Shown: positions 37,662 through 49,850, numbered from the stretch's first letter. The stretch: 64,000 nt of DNA from Ziziphus jujuba (GCF_031755915.1 NC_083383.1:2608001-2672000); one strand, 5' to 3'. Translations and numbers: made by a program. Notes: generated by a model from the letters alone, not told the origin.

Positions 37662-37790
37662 GATTTTCATGCGAACTATAATATTGGTGATAGTTTTTTA
37701 TAATATTAGTGACGATTTTTTAAAAAATCATCATTAATATTATGAAAAATCATCTCTAATATTGTAATTTTCATACAGACCGTACTATCA
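37662..37790. mobile_element. Small foldback MITE-like element
   Basis: Two arms are imperfect reverse complements meeting at the perfect palindrome GATTTTTTAAAAAATC (centre 37721/37722). Arm words such as TATAATATTAGTGACG on the left pair with CATCATTAATATTATG on the right, and the pairing continues outward to GATTTTCATG and GTAATTTTCATAC. No clear target-site duplication was found, so the outer limits are approximate. No coding capacity. Confidence 0.6.
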
Positions 37791-37862
37791 TAAAATTTCT
37801 ATATACGTGTGTGTATATATATTCCTACCATATCCGTAGGTTGGCTAGTTATTGTGATTAAA

Positions 37863-37906
37863 CTAGCTAGCATCTGTCAAAACTCTAGTATACAGAGGCT
37901 AGCTAG
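37863..37906. repeat. CTAGCTAGC hairpin
   Basis: CTAGCTAGCATCTGT (37863-37877) pairs with ACAGAGGCTAGCTAG (37892-37906) over 15 bp with one mismatch, around a 14-nt loop. Further GCTAGC words follow up to about 37927. No gene is adjacent and no function is assigned. Confidence 0.7.
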
Positions 37907-37999
37907 CAGCTAGTTAACTAGCTAGCACTTCCATAATATATACGCCTTCTCTAATTCCCTGCTAGGCTGCTACGTATCGTAGTATCCCCTAGCCTTTTC

Positions 38000-38680
38000 A
38001 AACATTCTAGGGACAGCCCTAGGGCCCAGTCAAAGGGTACATAACTGTTTTCAGCAAGTACCAATTAAACGGATGAGAGACAAGGTTCATCGTTCACTAG
38101 CTTATTATTTTTTCATGGGCAATTGACTTTTAAGATTTTATAATTTACATTTTTATCTTATAAAAGTAGATGTTTAAATTTTTAGTTTTTGATTTGTTGT
38201 TGATTAGTTTAATTTTTGATAAAATAAATCGGTACAAATTCTGTCCATGTTGCTACTTTTTTTTTTCTTCCTTTAACTAACATTATATATTTAATCCATT
38301 ATGGAAAAAAAAAATTTAACAAAATTGTTATTAATTTGGTTAACTAAATCGAGAATTGAATCAATATGCAATCAACTGAATATTTAACCAAAATGTAATT
38401 AATCTTTATATTACGTAAAAAAAAAAAAAAAACCAAATGGTTATATATATATAAAATCGTTATTATAAGTGAAGTTAGACAGTATACCACGGATGACAGC
38501 TATTAGATTTACAAAATTTGCACAATCTTATAGTTATGGATAGCTGTCAACCACCATTTAGTAGGCAACTTTTCCAACAATAGTATTTTCACACGCACTC
38601 ATAAGCATAACCAATTTTTTTTTCTAAAAATGATTTAAAATTTTCACATAAATTATACGTAATCAAGGCTCGCATCCATT
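38000..38680. other. AT-rich intergenic DNA, no gene seen
   Basis: Low-complexity AT-rich sequence with A-runs at about 38418-38433. No exon, RNA gene or transposon end supported. Confidence 0.4.
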
Positions 38681-38682
38681 AT

Positions 38683-38887
38683 AGCATAACCATCCATATA
38701 TATAAATTCTCTATAAAAAACATGCGTGCTTATGTTATCAAGAATATACTTAATCAAATTATATATAATTTATATTTATATGTAATTAGATAATATATGC
38801 GATAAATTACATGTAATATAATTATATATCTTATAATCAGACATACATTTATTATCAAGGGCACGAACACATTTTGTCGCAATTAAA

Positions 38888-38925
<38 letters not shown>

Positions 38926-39170
38926 TCTAATTTTGTTATAAAATGCGAGCATAACCACATAACCAAGAGCATGTCCGATAATATTATATGTAATCAATCG
39001 GATATATACAGTGTTTATATATAACAAATCATATATATGATGAATTGTGTAATATAATTGAACTATATTTAATATAATCAGATACATCATCGTTAGCAAA
39101 AGAGTGCACGCTTTTTGTAGCAAATCTACATATATAACATAAGTTGGGATTCATAAACGGCAGGTGCATA
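38683..39170. repeat. Diverged tandem repeat, two copies of about 265 bp
   Basis: Copy A (about 38683-38940) and copy B (about 38949-39170) share an ordered series of words: GCATAACCA, TATATGTAAT, TGTAATATAATT, TATAATCAGA followed by a GGCACGAAC/GTGCACGC-like stretch and CTATATATA/CTACATATATA. Another GCATAACC lies at about 38605. Divergence is high and limits are approximate. Confidence 0.5.
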
Positions 39171-39179
39171 ACCAAGGGT

Positions 39180-41035
39180 CTTAAGAATAAAGATAAAGCA
39201 AATAAAGGATCAGAAAAGGCAAATGGAAAAAGGAATTGAAAACCAGCACTGATGGGGATAAAGTGTCGAAGAGAGTACAGTAAGGTGGGTTTGAAAGGAG
39301 ATCTGTACCAACCGAAAATATAAATGGAGTGGGTCTAATGAGCGGATAGCCGCAGAATCCATAAAAGGTAGAAAAGTACCACAATTATTTGTGATAACAA
39401 TTAATAATGCAGAAAGAGGGGACGAGCAAGAGGAGAACTGGAGGAGGTACTACTAGATTGGTCAAGTATCATAGATTGACACATGAAAGATAAAAAAGAC
39501 GCTCATGTCAGGTGTCATGGGGTTTTTGGTTAAAACCATGAATATTAATGATGAGGCGGAAGTTGTGAGCTAGCAAGTTGACCGACTCTTGAGTCCGAGT
39601 GCCTGCTTTTCTCTTTTGATGATAAGGACCACCTCTATGCTCATTTACATCGAAAATTAACCCCACCAAAACCCATCCACATTAAAAGTGCAGCCAATGT
39701 TTTTTTCTTTCTTCCATTTTTCTTTTGTTAAAAAGCTTTACATAAAAAACACACCAATGCAAAGTCTTCTCCACTGAGAAGATGCAGTAGAAGTGGATTT
39801 GCTATAAGATAATTAGTGGGATGAGTTTCAGACTACAAGGGGATTGGCAATTGCATCTATTTACTTGCTCCTTTTTCCCTACCATTGAGATCCAAGCGAT
39901 GAAAAAGACTATCAAAAGGTAATGGCTGTTGGCTCAAGGTTAGAAGACTAGTCTCTCATCTCATCATTAAATTTACATGGGAAATCACGTTAAACCATAT
40001 AACTTTGTACGCATCACTTTCTTTTACTATCTTTTTGATGTAATTTCCTATTTACTTTTTTGTTTTGCCTCTTTTGGGCCGTATAAAACTAGATTTCGAC
40101 TTTCGGGCCAGAGGAAGCATCGAAACGCGTGTAGTTAATGTTGCTATCTGCAACGTAAAATGGGCCTTTCAAAGCCCAAAGATTCTGTCTGAACTGGACT
40201 TAGCGCAAGCCCATCAAGAAGACTTTTTTTTTTTTTTTTTTTTTTGGGGGGGTAATAAATTCGTGGAAGATAAAAATTGTGGTCGATTAGGCCCCCAGGC
40301 TTTCAATAAATTCAATAGTAAATAATGAATTTATTCTTGCTTAATTACTATTTTTAATGTTTGAAAAAGTTATTCTTGCTTTGATCGCAATCCATAAGGT
40401 GTCATTCCATTTTTTTTTTCCTATAATTAAAATAAACATCTTTTCATTTTTTTTTTTCTTCCACTGAACATCTTTTCAATTAAACATACAATGATATGGT
40501 CTTTATTCTTCTTTCTTGTTTTGTCACATACCAAAGTCATCTATTTAGATCAGATGGTATCTTTGATCTACTTTGGGCTTCATTTTGGATCTCTAGTAAA
40601 AAAAATACTTTTGGATGGATTTTTTTTTTTTTTATGATAAATAAATTTTGGATGGAGTTTGTGAAATACAGATTGACGAAAAATTATTTTAATTATTCAG
40701 TTAGTGGAAAGAAACTTTATATAATTCATGGGGAGGATCCACCAGTCAAGAAATATGCGGTTTTGCAATGAATTACCAAAATACGGTCACGTGCTTCCGG
40801 ATTATTAAAATAACTGCTGGTCAATCCAACAGAAAGTCAGACCTAAACAAGGAAAAGAAAAAGAGAAAGACTTTTTGCTTACACCTGAGAATAACAAAGC
40901 AAGGATTGTTCTTGTTGAGCAGAACGAAGAATAGTCTGTCCAAAAAATAAAGAATGGAGAATAATGGTGGATATTTTATAGCCATTGGATTTTAAAAGAG
41001 AGAGAAAAATAATTAATTAAAATTAATTAGCTTCA
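39180..41035. other. Intergenic, no gene supported
   Basis: It contains T-runs at about 40225-40245 and 40620-40633 and several moderate open frames without splice context or recognisable protein. It leads into the PAH promoter. Confidence 0.4.
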
Positions 41036-41045
41036 ACGGCCGGTC

Positions 41046-41191
41046 CACGTGGCCTTTTCTAGAGATCCACCCTGTCACGCTTCCTTCCTCGCATTAAAAG
41101 CGTAGAAGTATTTGCAATTTCGCAATTTGCTTTTGCACGAATAGGATGCCAGCTGGCAAATTGAAATGCCAAATGGGGTCCCACCCACGTG
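41046..41191 (+). promoter_or_regulatory. Two G-box hexamers in the PAH promoter
   Basis: CACGTG occurs at 41046-41051 (in TCCACGTGGCC) and at 41186-41191 (in ACCCACGTGATC); a further ACGT core (GCCACGTCAT) is near 41257. They lie 100-350 bases upstream of the likely first non-coding exon of PAH. G-boxes bind bZIP and bHLH factors, including PIF and ABF types; regulation of PAH by them is inference. Confidence 0.5.
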
Positions 41192-41396
41192 ATCGCTGTC
41201 AATGTAATTAGCTGAATTACAAGGCAGTGCAACCTTACATGTCACCCCATGGCATGCCACGTCATTACTATATCTCTTACGCCTCCACGTTTCCAACAAC
41301 AAAAACAACCGTCCCCTCCCTTCTCTTTCCTTTGCTCTGCAGATTTGCAAATTGCTGCGACCCTCTGTAGGCCCTTCTACGACTTCTTCTTTCCAG

Positions 41397-42178
41397 GTCT
41401 GTCTGCTTCATCTTTCTCTCATATCCTCCTATTTCTTTTATTTACGCTCCATTCTTTTTTCTATTTGTTTATTTTATTTTCTTTTTCTTCTTAATTTCTG
41501 GATTTCCAATATGGTAAGAAAATCTTAAAAAAAAAAAAAAAAGAAAAAAAATAAAAGGAAAAAAAAAAAAAAGGCTTTTAATAAGTTGAATGGGACTTAT
41601 TGACGAATGGTTTGGCACATTCCAATTATAGAGACCGAATATGCTTTCATTGCGCCAACCTCTGTTATTTTCTGGCGGGTTCTGTTTTATAATTGGCAAT
41701 TGGGTTTTGTTGCTCATCAATAAGGTTGTCTTTCAGAGTTAAAAGAGAGTTAAGAGACACGCGAGCTTCTCGTACCTGACTTCTGGTCTCTGATTAATGC
41801 GTTTCTCTTTGTTTCTTATTAATCAGTTGTTGGGTATTTAATTAACTCGTCTGTTTTGGAGATTTCCTCATTACATATTCGGATTTTGTTGAGCAGAATA
41901 TATAGTCTGTTTCATCGGTTAATAAATTTGTTAAGAGTTATAAAAGGTTTAATGCATCGGGGTCTGTCTTATTTAATCAGAACATGCAAATTCTGAAGGA
42001 TTGGTGATCTGGGTCGTTGAATTGAGTTTGTCAGGGTGTTGTTGGTGGTTGTTTGCACGTGCCTAATTCGCGGGTTTTAATAAAGGCTTGCGATTTCGTG
42101 TAGCAATCCCAACAAACGTTGCAAAATTATGCTAGGATTTTGACAAATTTAGTGAACTGGGCGGTCGGAGCAATCCAG
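41397..42178 (+). other. Probable leader intron of PAH
   Basis: The donor TTTCCAG/gtctgt (exon end 41396) and the acceptor caatccag/ATATTGG (exon start 42179) bracket T-rich DNA of intron composition. The resumed exon carries the PAH ATG ten bases on, at 42189. Transcript evidence would be needed to be certain. Confidence 0.5.
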
Positions 42179-42188
42179 ATATTGGAGG

Positions 42189-45100
42189 ATGCAAGCCGTT
42201 GGGAGGTTCGGAAGCTACATCTCTGGCCCTTTCCATCCTTTTGGTGGTGCTGTGGATATTATTGTAGTCGAACAGCCAGATGGAAGCATCAAATCTTCTC
42301 CTTGGTATGTTCGGTTTGGGAAGTTTCAAGGGGTTTTGAGGGCAAAAGAGAAGGTAATTAACATAAGTGTAAATGGTGTGGAAGCTAGTTTCAACATGTA
42401 TCTGGATAATAAAGGGGAAGCTTACTTTCTTAGTGAGGTAGATGTGGAAGAGGGGGAATCTGTATCATATCCTTTTTCTTCTGGTGATGAGACAGACAGG
42501 AAACCAGAGGATAATCGGATGCCATTGACGTCGAAAAGTTGCAATTTTCCTGCTGATGACTTGAAAAAAGTTGATCAAATTGATGTGAGCAATGAGAAGA
42601 TACTTCGCCGGACCAATTCACGCCGGTCACGGATATTTGGGCTTGTTTTCGGAAGGAGGTCAATGAAGGAGAATAATTATAAAGGAGAGAATGATGGCAG
42701 AACAGTTGAAAGAAATGATTCTTTGGAACGTGCAGAGTATGCTGCGAACCTTATGGAAGTGAAGTGGTCTACCAATCTGAACAAAAATAAATCCAGGAAA
42801 GATAATGCTTCACCATTTACTGCTTCTCATATGTTAGATGGTAAGGCTCATAAAGATACCGATGCTGTGCAAAGCCAGGTGACCTCATCTATGCCTGATA
42901 AATGGGGAAAAAAATCAGGCAAGGAGACTTGTTCCCGCAATGATCAACTGGGCGATAGTTCTCAATCTGGGTTAGAGACTTATGCTGAGGAAACCACTTT
43001 GGATATTTCATGTTTAAGCCCCCCAGAAGAACTTGTTGAGACTTACACATTAGATGATGTTCCAGAAGGTGAATGTGAGGTAATGTCCGAAGTATCTAGA
43101 TATGTCAATGAATCTGTTATGAGGGTTACTGAGGAGGATGCAAATGTAAACAGAGCACTCTCTAGTATCAGTGATCCTGATTCTCATTTAGTGGAGCTTC
43201 AAGCATGTCCTAGCAGGCATTTTGATGAAGAACAGTTTTTCAATAATACAGATGTTATGTCACCAGGCTGTGACATTTCCCAGAAGGAGTTGGAAACAGA
43301 TAGAGTAAAAACCTTTATCTATTATGAATCATTGGAGAGCTCAATGGTGCGAAAGGATGATACCAGCAGCCAAACTCATGAGATGCTGTACATTGCAAGT
43401 GGAAAATATGGTGAAGTCCATGTTTGTGCTGAAACGCTGCATGCAAGAACTGAACTGATATCTGAGGTAACATAACCTCTACCATAATCTGTCATAGAAG
43501 TAACAATCCCTTAAGCATCTGTTTATTTTTCTTTTTTTCTTTTTTTAAATATGGATTCTAAGGTCTTATTTATTGATGTAAATTACTTGGTGGTTTGGAC
43601 AACTCAATAATTACTAAGAAATAAAAACCTTGGCTTAATGTGTTCAATTGATATTTGCTTCATTTTCAATATCTTTTTAGACTAAGGTATACAAAATTTT
43701 TAACCAGGACATGGTTACTGAGCAACTTCCGGAGGTTATTGAATTGGAGGAACAACCAGTGGATGGACCGGAGAATTACTCTGAACTAACACATTCCTTT
43801 CGTTCTTGCACGAATAACTATAATGTGGTTAGTGAAGAGCCAACCACGGCTCCAAAATCCTGCACGCAAATGAATCTTGTGAATGCTTTACCTAATCCAG
43901 TTGAAAAATTCCTATCACAGACCATGCACAACAATTCCAGTGACAGCAACTTAGGTCATCGAGTTCAAGACGGGAAAACTATGGAGGATGAAAATTTCAC
44001 AATCAATTCGCCATCTCCTTCTGGTTCTGTTGATGACTCTGTAATGACAGATGTAGAGAATGTTAAGGAAGAGCAATTCCTTTTCAGCGACATTGATGAG
44101 TCAAAAGTCATGGTGATTCAGACTATGGAGTCAAAATTTCCAGGAAATATGGATAGAGAAACTTCTTCCATGTGTTGTCAAGAAGGCATTAAAGAGTTGA
44201 ATGAGTCAGCTATCGAAAAGAAGAAATCATACTCGTGTTCAGAGATATCTGATCAAGAAAATCTAACATCTGATTTTGAAAACTCAGTAGGAATTACGAG
44301 GGCATCATCAAATTCCCTATGTATTCCAAAATGTCATAGCATTTCTGGTAACGAAGTGAGGCCCCTGGCAAAATCATTACCGAATATGAGGTCTTACACT
44401 GACAACTGTGGTACATATGATGTTCATCTTCTAAGTCGTTCTCTGGATTCAAATTCCATATCATCAAAATGGACATTACAAAGCAAAGATGACTCGACCT
44501 CTAGAAAGTCAAATGAAGACATAGAGCCCCAGTTATCACTGGAACTGTTGGATATCAAGGATGCCCCGGTTCTAGGAGAGCTTGAACTTGAACATGAACA
44601 TGAACATGCTAATCCTGCAGTTGGTAAGAAAACCTGGATACCAACTCAAAAGTATTTTTATCTTAAGGGCTTGCACCACTTTCTGGAGCTGTTTGATATT
44701 TGCTTCCATATCTGTTTCTCATATTTTTTAGATGTCCATATCATGATACTTAAGAAAGTATATGATTATATTTTTGTTCTTTTACTGAAACAGCATATCA
44801 TTTCCTCTGTAATCCTGATATGCTTACTCGCTTATTATTTGCTCATAACTTTGTTCTTAGTACATATCCTGTATTTGCAATGCGAAGCAGAACGAACATG
44901 CTAAGTTTGTTTTGAGTGTATAAAAGCTCCATAGGAAGTAAATTGTAGAAAATTATATAAATTGTACTCTATGCAGAAATTTCTCTTTGCAAATACCTGT
45001 TTAAGGGATGGAAGTGGAAGATGCTTCTCAATCATGGATGCCGAAAAATTCGATCTTCATAAATTTACTTCAGTCTTGTGGTTGGCAAAGAGGATAGACG

Positions 45101-48020
45101 TGTCAAATTTAATGGTTTTTATTTGCAGTAGGTTGCAGCTGATGCTATTGTTTTAGGGATGGTTTCATTACAGAAGTGCACTGTATATGAATTGAAAGTC
45201 GTTAGAACTGTTAACCACGTTGAGAAAACTATTGCAGGAGATTCATCAAAATCAAATGTTGCCTCAAGCGGACGCTGGAGACTCTGGTCTGTTCCCTTCA
45301 GGAGATCAACTTCTAGGAAGTCTATGGAGCCAGCTCTCAGTGATGCTGGAAATTCTGATACTGATGATGCTTCAGAGAGCAAAATAGGCATGCAAGGAGA
45401 TGAAAATATTCTTAGATCCAAGGTAGTGAAGAAGACGGTGAAGAAAGTGGTGAGGGCTATAAGTCCGACATCTGAGCAGTTGGCATCCCTAAATTTGAAG
45501 GAAGGGAGGAATACAGTAACATTCACATTCTCCACTTCAATGCTGGGGAAACAGCAGGTATTTTATCGTGATCTTATAAAATATAATATATGTAATTTCT
45601 TTTGTCTCTTTTCCTAGATGGATACTCCTAACTATTATTATTATATATTTTATCATCTCTTGTTTTCTAATGTTGTTAACAGGTTGATGCCAGCATTTTT
45701 CTGTGGAAATGGAACACTCGTATCGTAATCTCAGATGTGGATGGGACAATTACAAAGTAACCTATTTGTGTTCCTTTTTGGTTCAGTATAGAAATTTCTG
45801 ATAAACTGAACTATAAAATATGATAATATGTTTATATTGCATTGTAATGTTAGTTTAGGAGGGAGAAAACTATCTTAGCGAAAAAGAAGTTACAGAGCAG
45901 TATATATTTCTTTTCCAATTCATCAGAACTAAACAGATTTAGGAGATTATTTTGAGGTATTAATCAAATAAATTCTAACCATATAAGCAAATGTTTTTGA
46001 GATGTTTCTGGTGTTGAACATAGGCATGCATCCTGGAAGGTTGGATTTAATGTTTTTCTTCATTTTGTTTATAACTGGGTCTTAGAATTAGCTTGTTAAC
46101 TTCACAAGGAAGAATCATAAACAATAGGTTTCTTCTTTGAACAATTTCTTCTTTTTCCATTACTCTCAAGGTATTTCTTCATTTGTCTCATAGAACTTTT
46201 TTTGTTGCTATTATTACAGATCCGATGTTCTAGGTCAATTCATGCCTTTGGTAGGAGTAGATTGGTCACAAACAGGTGTTGCGCATTTGTTTTCAGCTAT
46301 TAAGGTTTGTTGCATTCCATCTTATGCATTTGAAGTCCTTTGGTTTTTAAGGTTTTTATTTCATCCTTCTCACTGCAATTCAGAAAAAAGAAAAGAACTT
46401 TGCTGATGTGGCAAAACTTTGGGTGGCCAACTTTAGCCTATTTCCTCAGTCAAAAATATTCTTTATTGCCTCAAGTAATATGACTGGTTGGCCCTATACA
46501 AGTATACATTAGCCCACTTTTTCAGTCATATGCTGTCACTGCCTTATGAATGCAAGTCATATGATTGGTTGTGAAGTTTTTTTTTTTTTTTTTTTTGGGT
46601 CTCGTTTTCCTTGTTTATTTGTTTGTTAGTTGTCATCCAAACATTTTGTGTTTTCTGCATGGGATATTACTCTTAATTTGCAAGGAGCCAAATCTTTGTT
46701 CCTAGCAGCCAAAAAAAATTGAATCCATTGTTTTTTTGTCTATGTGTTTCTTCAGGAAAATGGATATCAATTGCTTTTCCTGAGTGCGCGTTCAATTTCA
46801 CAGGCCTATCGCACTAGACAATTTCTACTCAACCTTAAGCAGGTGATGTATAAAGAGTTAATTTTATTAGGTTTTGAGAAATGCAATAGGGGAAACTATT
46901 CAAGTTTTGTTTATTGAATTCTTTGTTCCATATTCCAGGATGGGAAGGCTTTACCAGATGGACCTATGGTAATTTCCCCCGATGGACTCTTTCCTTCTCT
47001 TTTTCGAGAAGGTATTGTAGTTAAAGAACTTTGATGTGCTTTTTTTTTAGCATTTCATCTATCATCTTGGATTTTGTTCAGCATTTCTCTATATTTTGGT
47101 CATAATTCCTTTTAAACTTATCCTTTTCTTTTCCCTCAGTTATTAGAAGGACTCCTCATGAGTTCAAGATTGCATGCTTAGAGGTCAGTTTCCTATTATT
47201 TGGCATTATTGCGACATAATTAATTTCTTTTCAGTGCTTTAAATCTTATTCATTTTTTATATGAACTCTTAATATCCTATGATGGCTGGTAGATCTATTT
47301 GAGTGTTTTGACTGTCCCATATAAATTGGGTTTATTGTATTCACCACATGGTGTTTCAAGGAGCCTAACCTTTTTATTGATCTAATTTAGAGCATGGATA
47401 TTCTAGAGCTTAGGAGCTGTAACAGATTAAACAATTAGGCTTTGGTACATTGTAAATGTAATTTTTATCTGCTAATTTGATATAGTCGTTAAAGGATATT
47501 CCTTTTAAAATCATTACTTCTACTGTTTCCCAGGGTATCAAGGCATTGTTTCCTTCAGATTGCCAACCTTTCTACGCTGGTTTTGGAAACAGAGATACTG
47601 ATGAAATCAGCTACCTTAAAGTTGGAATCCCAAAAGGAAAAATTTTCACAATTAACCCCAAGGTAAAAAGAAAAGAAAAGGAATAGATTACAGCAATTCA
47701 AATATCTCCAATTTTGGGTTATTATATTTATATATGTAACAAAACTTTCTTTCTGACATTTTAAACTTCTATAGGGTGAGGTTGCTGTGAACCGGCGGAT
47801 TGACACCAAATCATACAAATCCCTGCATGCTCTTGTGAATGGCATGTTCCCACCGACGGTCTCGTCTGAGCAGGTTTTGTTTCTGTAATCCTTTTCCAAT
47901 TCAAATTTTATTTAGCTGTGGAGCAGGTAATTCTAAAACGAAGGAATTTACTGTCTATTTCAGCAGGACTTCAATTCGTGGAATTACTGGAGACTGCCGC
48001 CTCCTACTATTGATTGTTGA
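42189..48020 (+). CDS. PAH: Phosphatidate phosphatase, lipin/PAH family (about 1,086 aa if the damaged exon is skipped)
   Basis: Proposed coding exons: 42189-43466, 43708-44623, 45139-45557, 45683-45756, 46220-46304, 46756-46842, 46939-47011, 47140-47183, 47534-47662, 47775-47873 and 47964-48020 (3,261 nt; 1,086 aa plus TGA). The N-terminal lipin domain opens [20 protein letters not shown] with [20 protein letters not shown] and [10 protein letters not shown] long Ser/Glu-rich linker follows. The C-terminal HAD domain is intact: SDVDGT (D889, D891 in this model), [77 protein letters not shown] and the W-rich end [18 protein letters not shown] makes diacylglycerol from phosphatidate at the ER and controls galactolipid and phospholipid balance. 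Between 44977 and 45131 the expected conserved block is present but broken; the splice at 45138/45139 bypasses it in phase. The gene may be fully, partly or no longer functional. Symbol given at family level. Confidence 0.85.
44977..45131 (+). pseudogene. Degenerate conserved exon inside PAH
   Basis: After a good acceptor (atgcag, exon from 44977) the frame reads [10 protein letters not shown], as in plant PAH proteins, then loses phase. Recognisable family sequence continues in successive other frames: [10 protein letters not shown] from 45005, [12 protein letters not shown] from 45037 and [18 protein letters not shown] from 45075, the last returning to the starting frame. Frame 0 has a TAA at 45060-45062 and a TAG at 45129-45131, the latter at the place of a conserved Trp. 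Three frame changes of the same sign sum to zero, with several residues also missing. This is decay within a single exon, not an intron boundary. Confidence 0.8.
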
Positions 48021-48450
48021 AGTTTTGAATGAGAATTTGTTGCCCATCTCTTTTAAGATAGAGAAGGATGGCTCGTCATGCTTGTTATCGAATTATTCAG
48101 GTAAGTACTGACTGCAACTCTCTCTAATAGTTTTAATGAATTCTAGGAAAGCCATTTTTCCATGATAATTGAAGTACCATCTTAATCTTGTATATATATA
48201 TATATATTTATTTATTTATTTTTTTTCTAGTAGATCATAGTTCAGGTGTGGCTAAGGCTATCGCCCAAATTTTCAGTGTACGTATTAATGAGCATGCCGG
48301 TCAAGTTATTGGCAGGCTGAAAGTAATTTATGGAAGATATACAAGGAAGAGTTGGATCCGCCTGGTCGGTATCTTTGATCGGTCTAAAATTTTGTGTAGT
48401 CTGTTTCATGCGGTCCCGTGCATGAGAGCTTGAGCGGTGTAAGTACTTAT
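48021..48450 (+). other. Probable 3' UTR of PAH with a possible UTR intron
   Basis: After the TGA at 48018-48020, a donor-like ATTCAG/gtaagt (about 48101) and an acceptor-like ttttttctag (about 48231) suggest a spliced 3' UTR. A late intron of this kind could expose the mRNA to nonsense-mediated decay if it lies more than about 50 nt after the stop. This is inference. Confidence 0.35.
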
Positions 48451-48754
48451 TAGAAGTCACATGGTATATATTAGGCATGGAATTTCAACTTTTGATGTAC
48501 AAATTTTTGGTTAAATTTCAAAATGTAAAATCATTTCCATGTGGGTAGGCCCTATTCTCTCTGATAACCCAATCCTTCCAATTCAAAGCCGACAAGTTAT
48601 ATTGCAATCCATTCCAGTAGTTTGGCACTAAATAAGCGAACGAAGCTTTTGAGTTCTAAAAAGTAAACAATTTTTCTAGTAGAAAAATAATATATATAAT
48701 TCTAGAAATGTGGTTATAACATATTACATATTTATGTTTGTTTTATATCAAAAT

Positions 48755-48882
48755 GATATTCTATCGACTAAGAAAACAAAAATGTGACATTCGAGTTTAT
48801 GCAGTTGTAACAATTTCATCTTTTATGGTTTACTTACTGATATTCTGTCGACTGAAAGAACAAAAAAGTGACATTCGAGCTT
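48755..48882 (+). repeat. Spaced direct repeat, about 44 bp, 84-bp period
   Basis: GATATTCTATCGACTAAG at 48755 and GATATTCTGTCGACTGAA at 48839 each continue through ACAAAAA and GTGACATTCGAG, ending at about 48798 and 48882. The copies differ at several positions. Function unknown. Confidence 0.75.
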
Positions 48883-49585
48883 TTCTTATGTGCGTACAAA
48901 AAAAAGTTATGCTTTTGTGACATGATATTTTATAAGGTTTGAATAAAATATGGAGTAGAAAGTAACGGAAAAAGACAATGGAAAAGAAGTAACTCGCTTT
49001 GGGAGGTGCTTGTCACCAATTGAGACTTAAGCGGGTGGTATTCTCGTGTTTTTTTTCTGTAAGGAAAACAATAAATGCCGACCAATAACAAAACCTAACA
49101 TCGCCATCTGATCCAAATTCCCAAGTTTACAATCTAGCGAAAGAAAGAAGAAAGGAGCGGTCCTCCATTATCCCCATTTGTTCCAAATAAAGCGTTGGAT
49201 TTGATAGTGCATGTCATTGATTCGTTGGGTTCTCGACTCTTTAGCAAATCGAAACCAAAAAATCCCAACCTTTTCAAGTATTTTATGTGAGAGGAAGCTT
49301 TTTTTTTTTTTTTTTTTTTTTTTTTCAATGAACATGATAGAAATAGCTCATACGTTAATTTTTATTTTTATTTTTTATTTTTTATACACACACACACACA
49401 CACACAGAGTGAGATTTAAATTAGATATTTAATATAAAAACTAATATGAAAATTATTTTTTTTCAATTTTTGAATTGAACTATGTATAAATACGTAAATG
49501 CCCTTTTTGTAATTATCGTTTTTTATCCTTACTAATGATTGATCTGACATCGTTTATTGAAATTTTAAATCTTTAATATTAATTT

Positions 49586-49611
49586 GTGAGATTTATCTAA
49601 TATTACAAGAA

Positions 49612-49650
<39 letters not shown>

Positions 49651-49676
49651 AGATTTGTCTAATATTACAAGAATGA
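49586..49676. repeat. (TA)n tract flanked by a 29-bp direct repeat
   Basis: GTGAGATTTATCTAATATTA at 49586 recurs with one substitution at 49648 (GTGAGATTTGTCTAATATTA), both continuing CAAGAATGA. A TA run of about 33 bases lies between. The pattern suggests slippage or repair-mediated duplication around an unstable TA tract. Confidence 0.85.
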
Positions 49677-49850
49677 CATTTGAGTATTTATACGATAATT
49701 TAATATCAAAAAATAAAGACAAAGAACGTTTTTGAAATTACAGGAGTGGGGGTGTTAAATGGAATTTCAAGTAGAACGTGTTTTCTGAAACAGAAGAAAG
49801 ATAAGGAGGGTGGGTTATAGTTATAGCAAGGAAAGAGAGAAAGAGATCAG

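Noticed and set aside
44624..44904. Continuation of the second large PAH exon as an open frame to 44904
   Set aside because: The sequence after the gtaaga donor at 44624 is T-rich and hydrophobic by chance. The PAH family sequence resumes only after the downstream acceptors.
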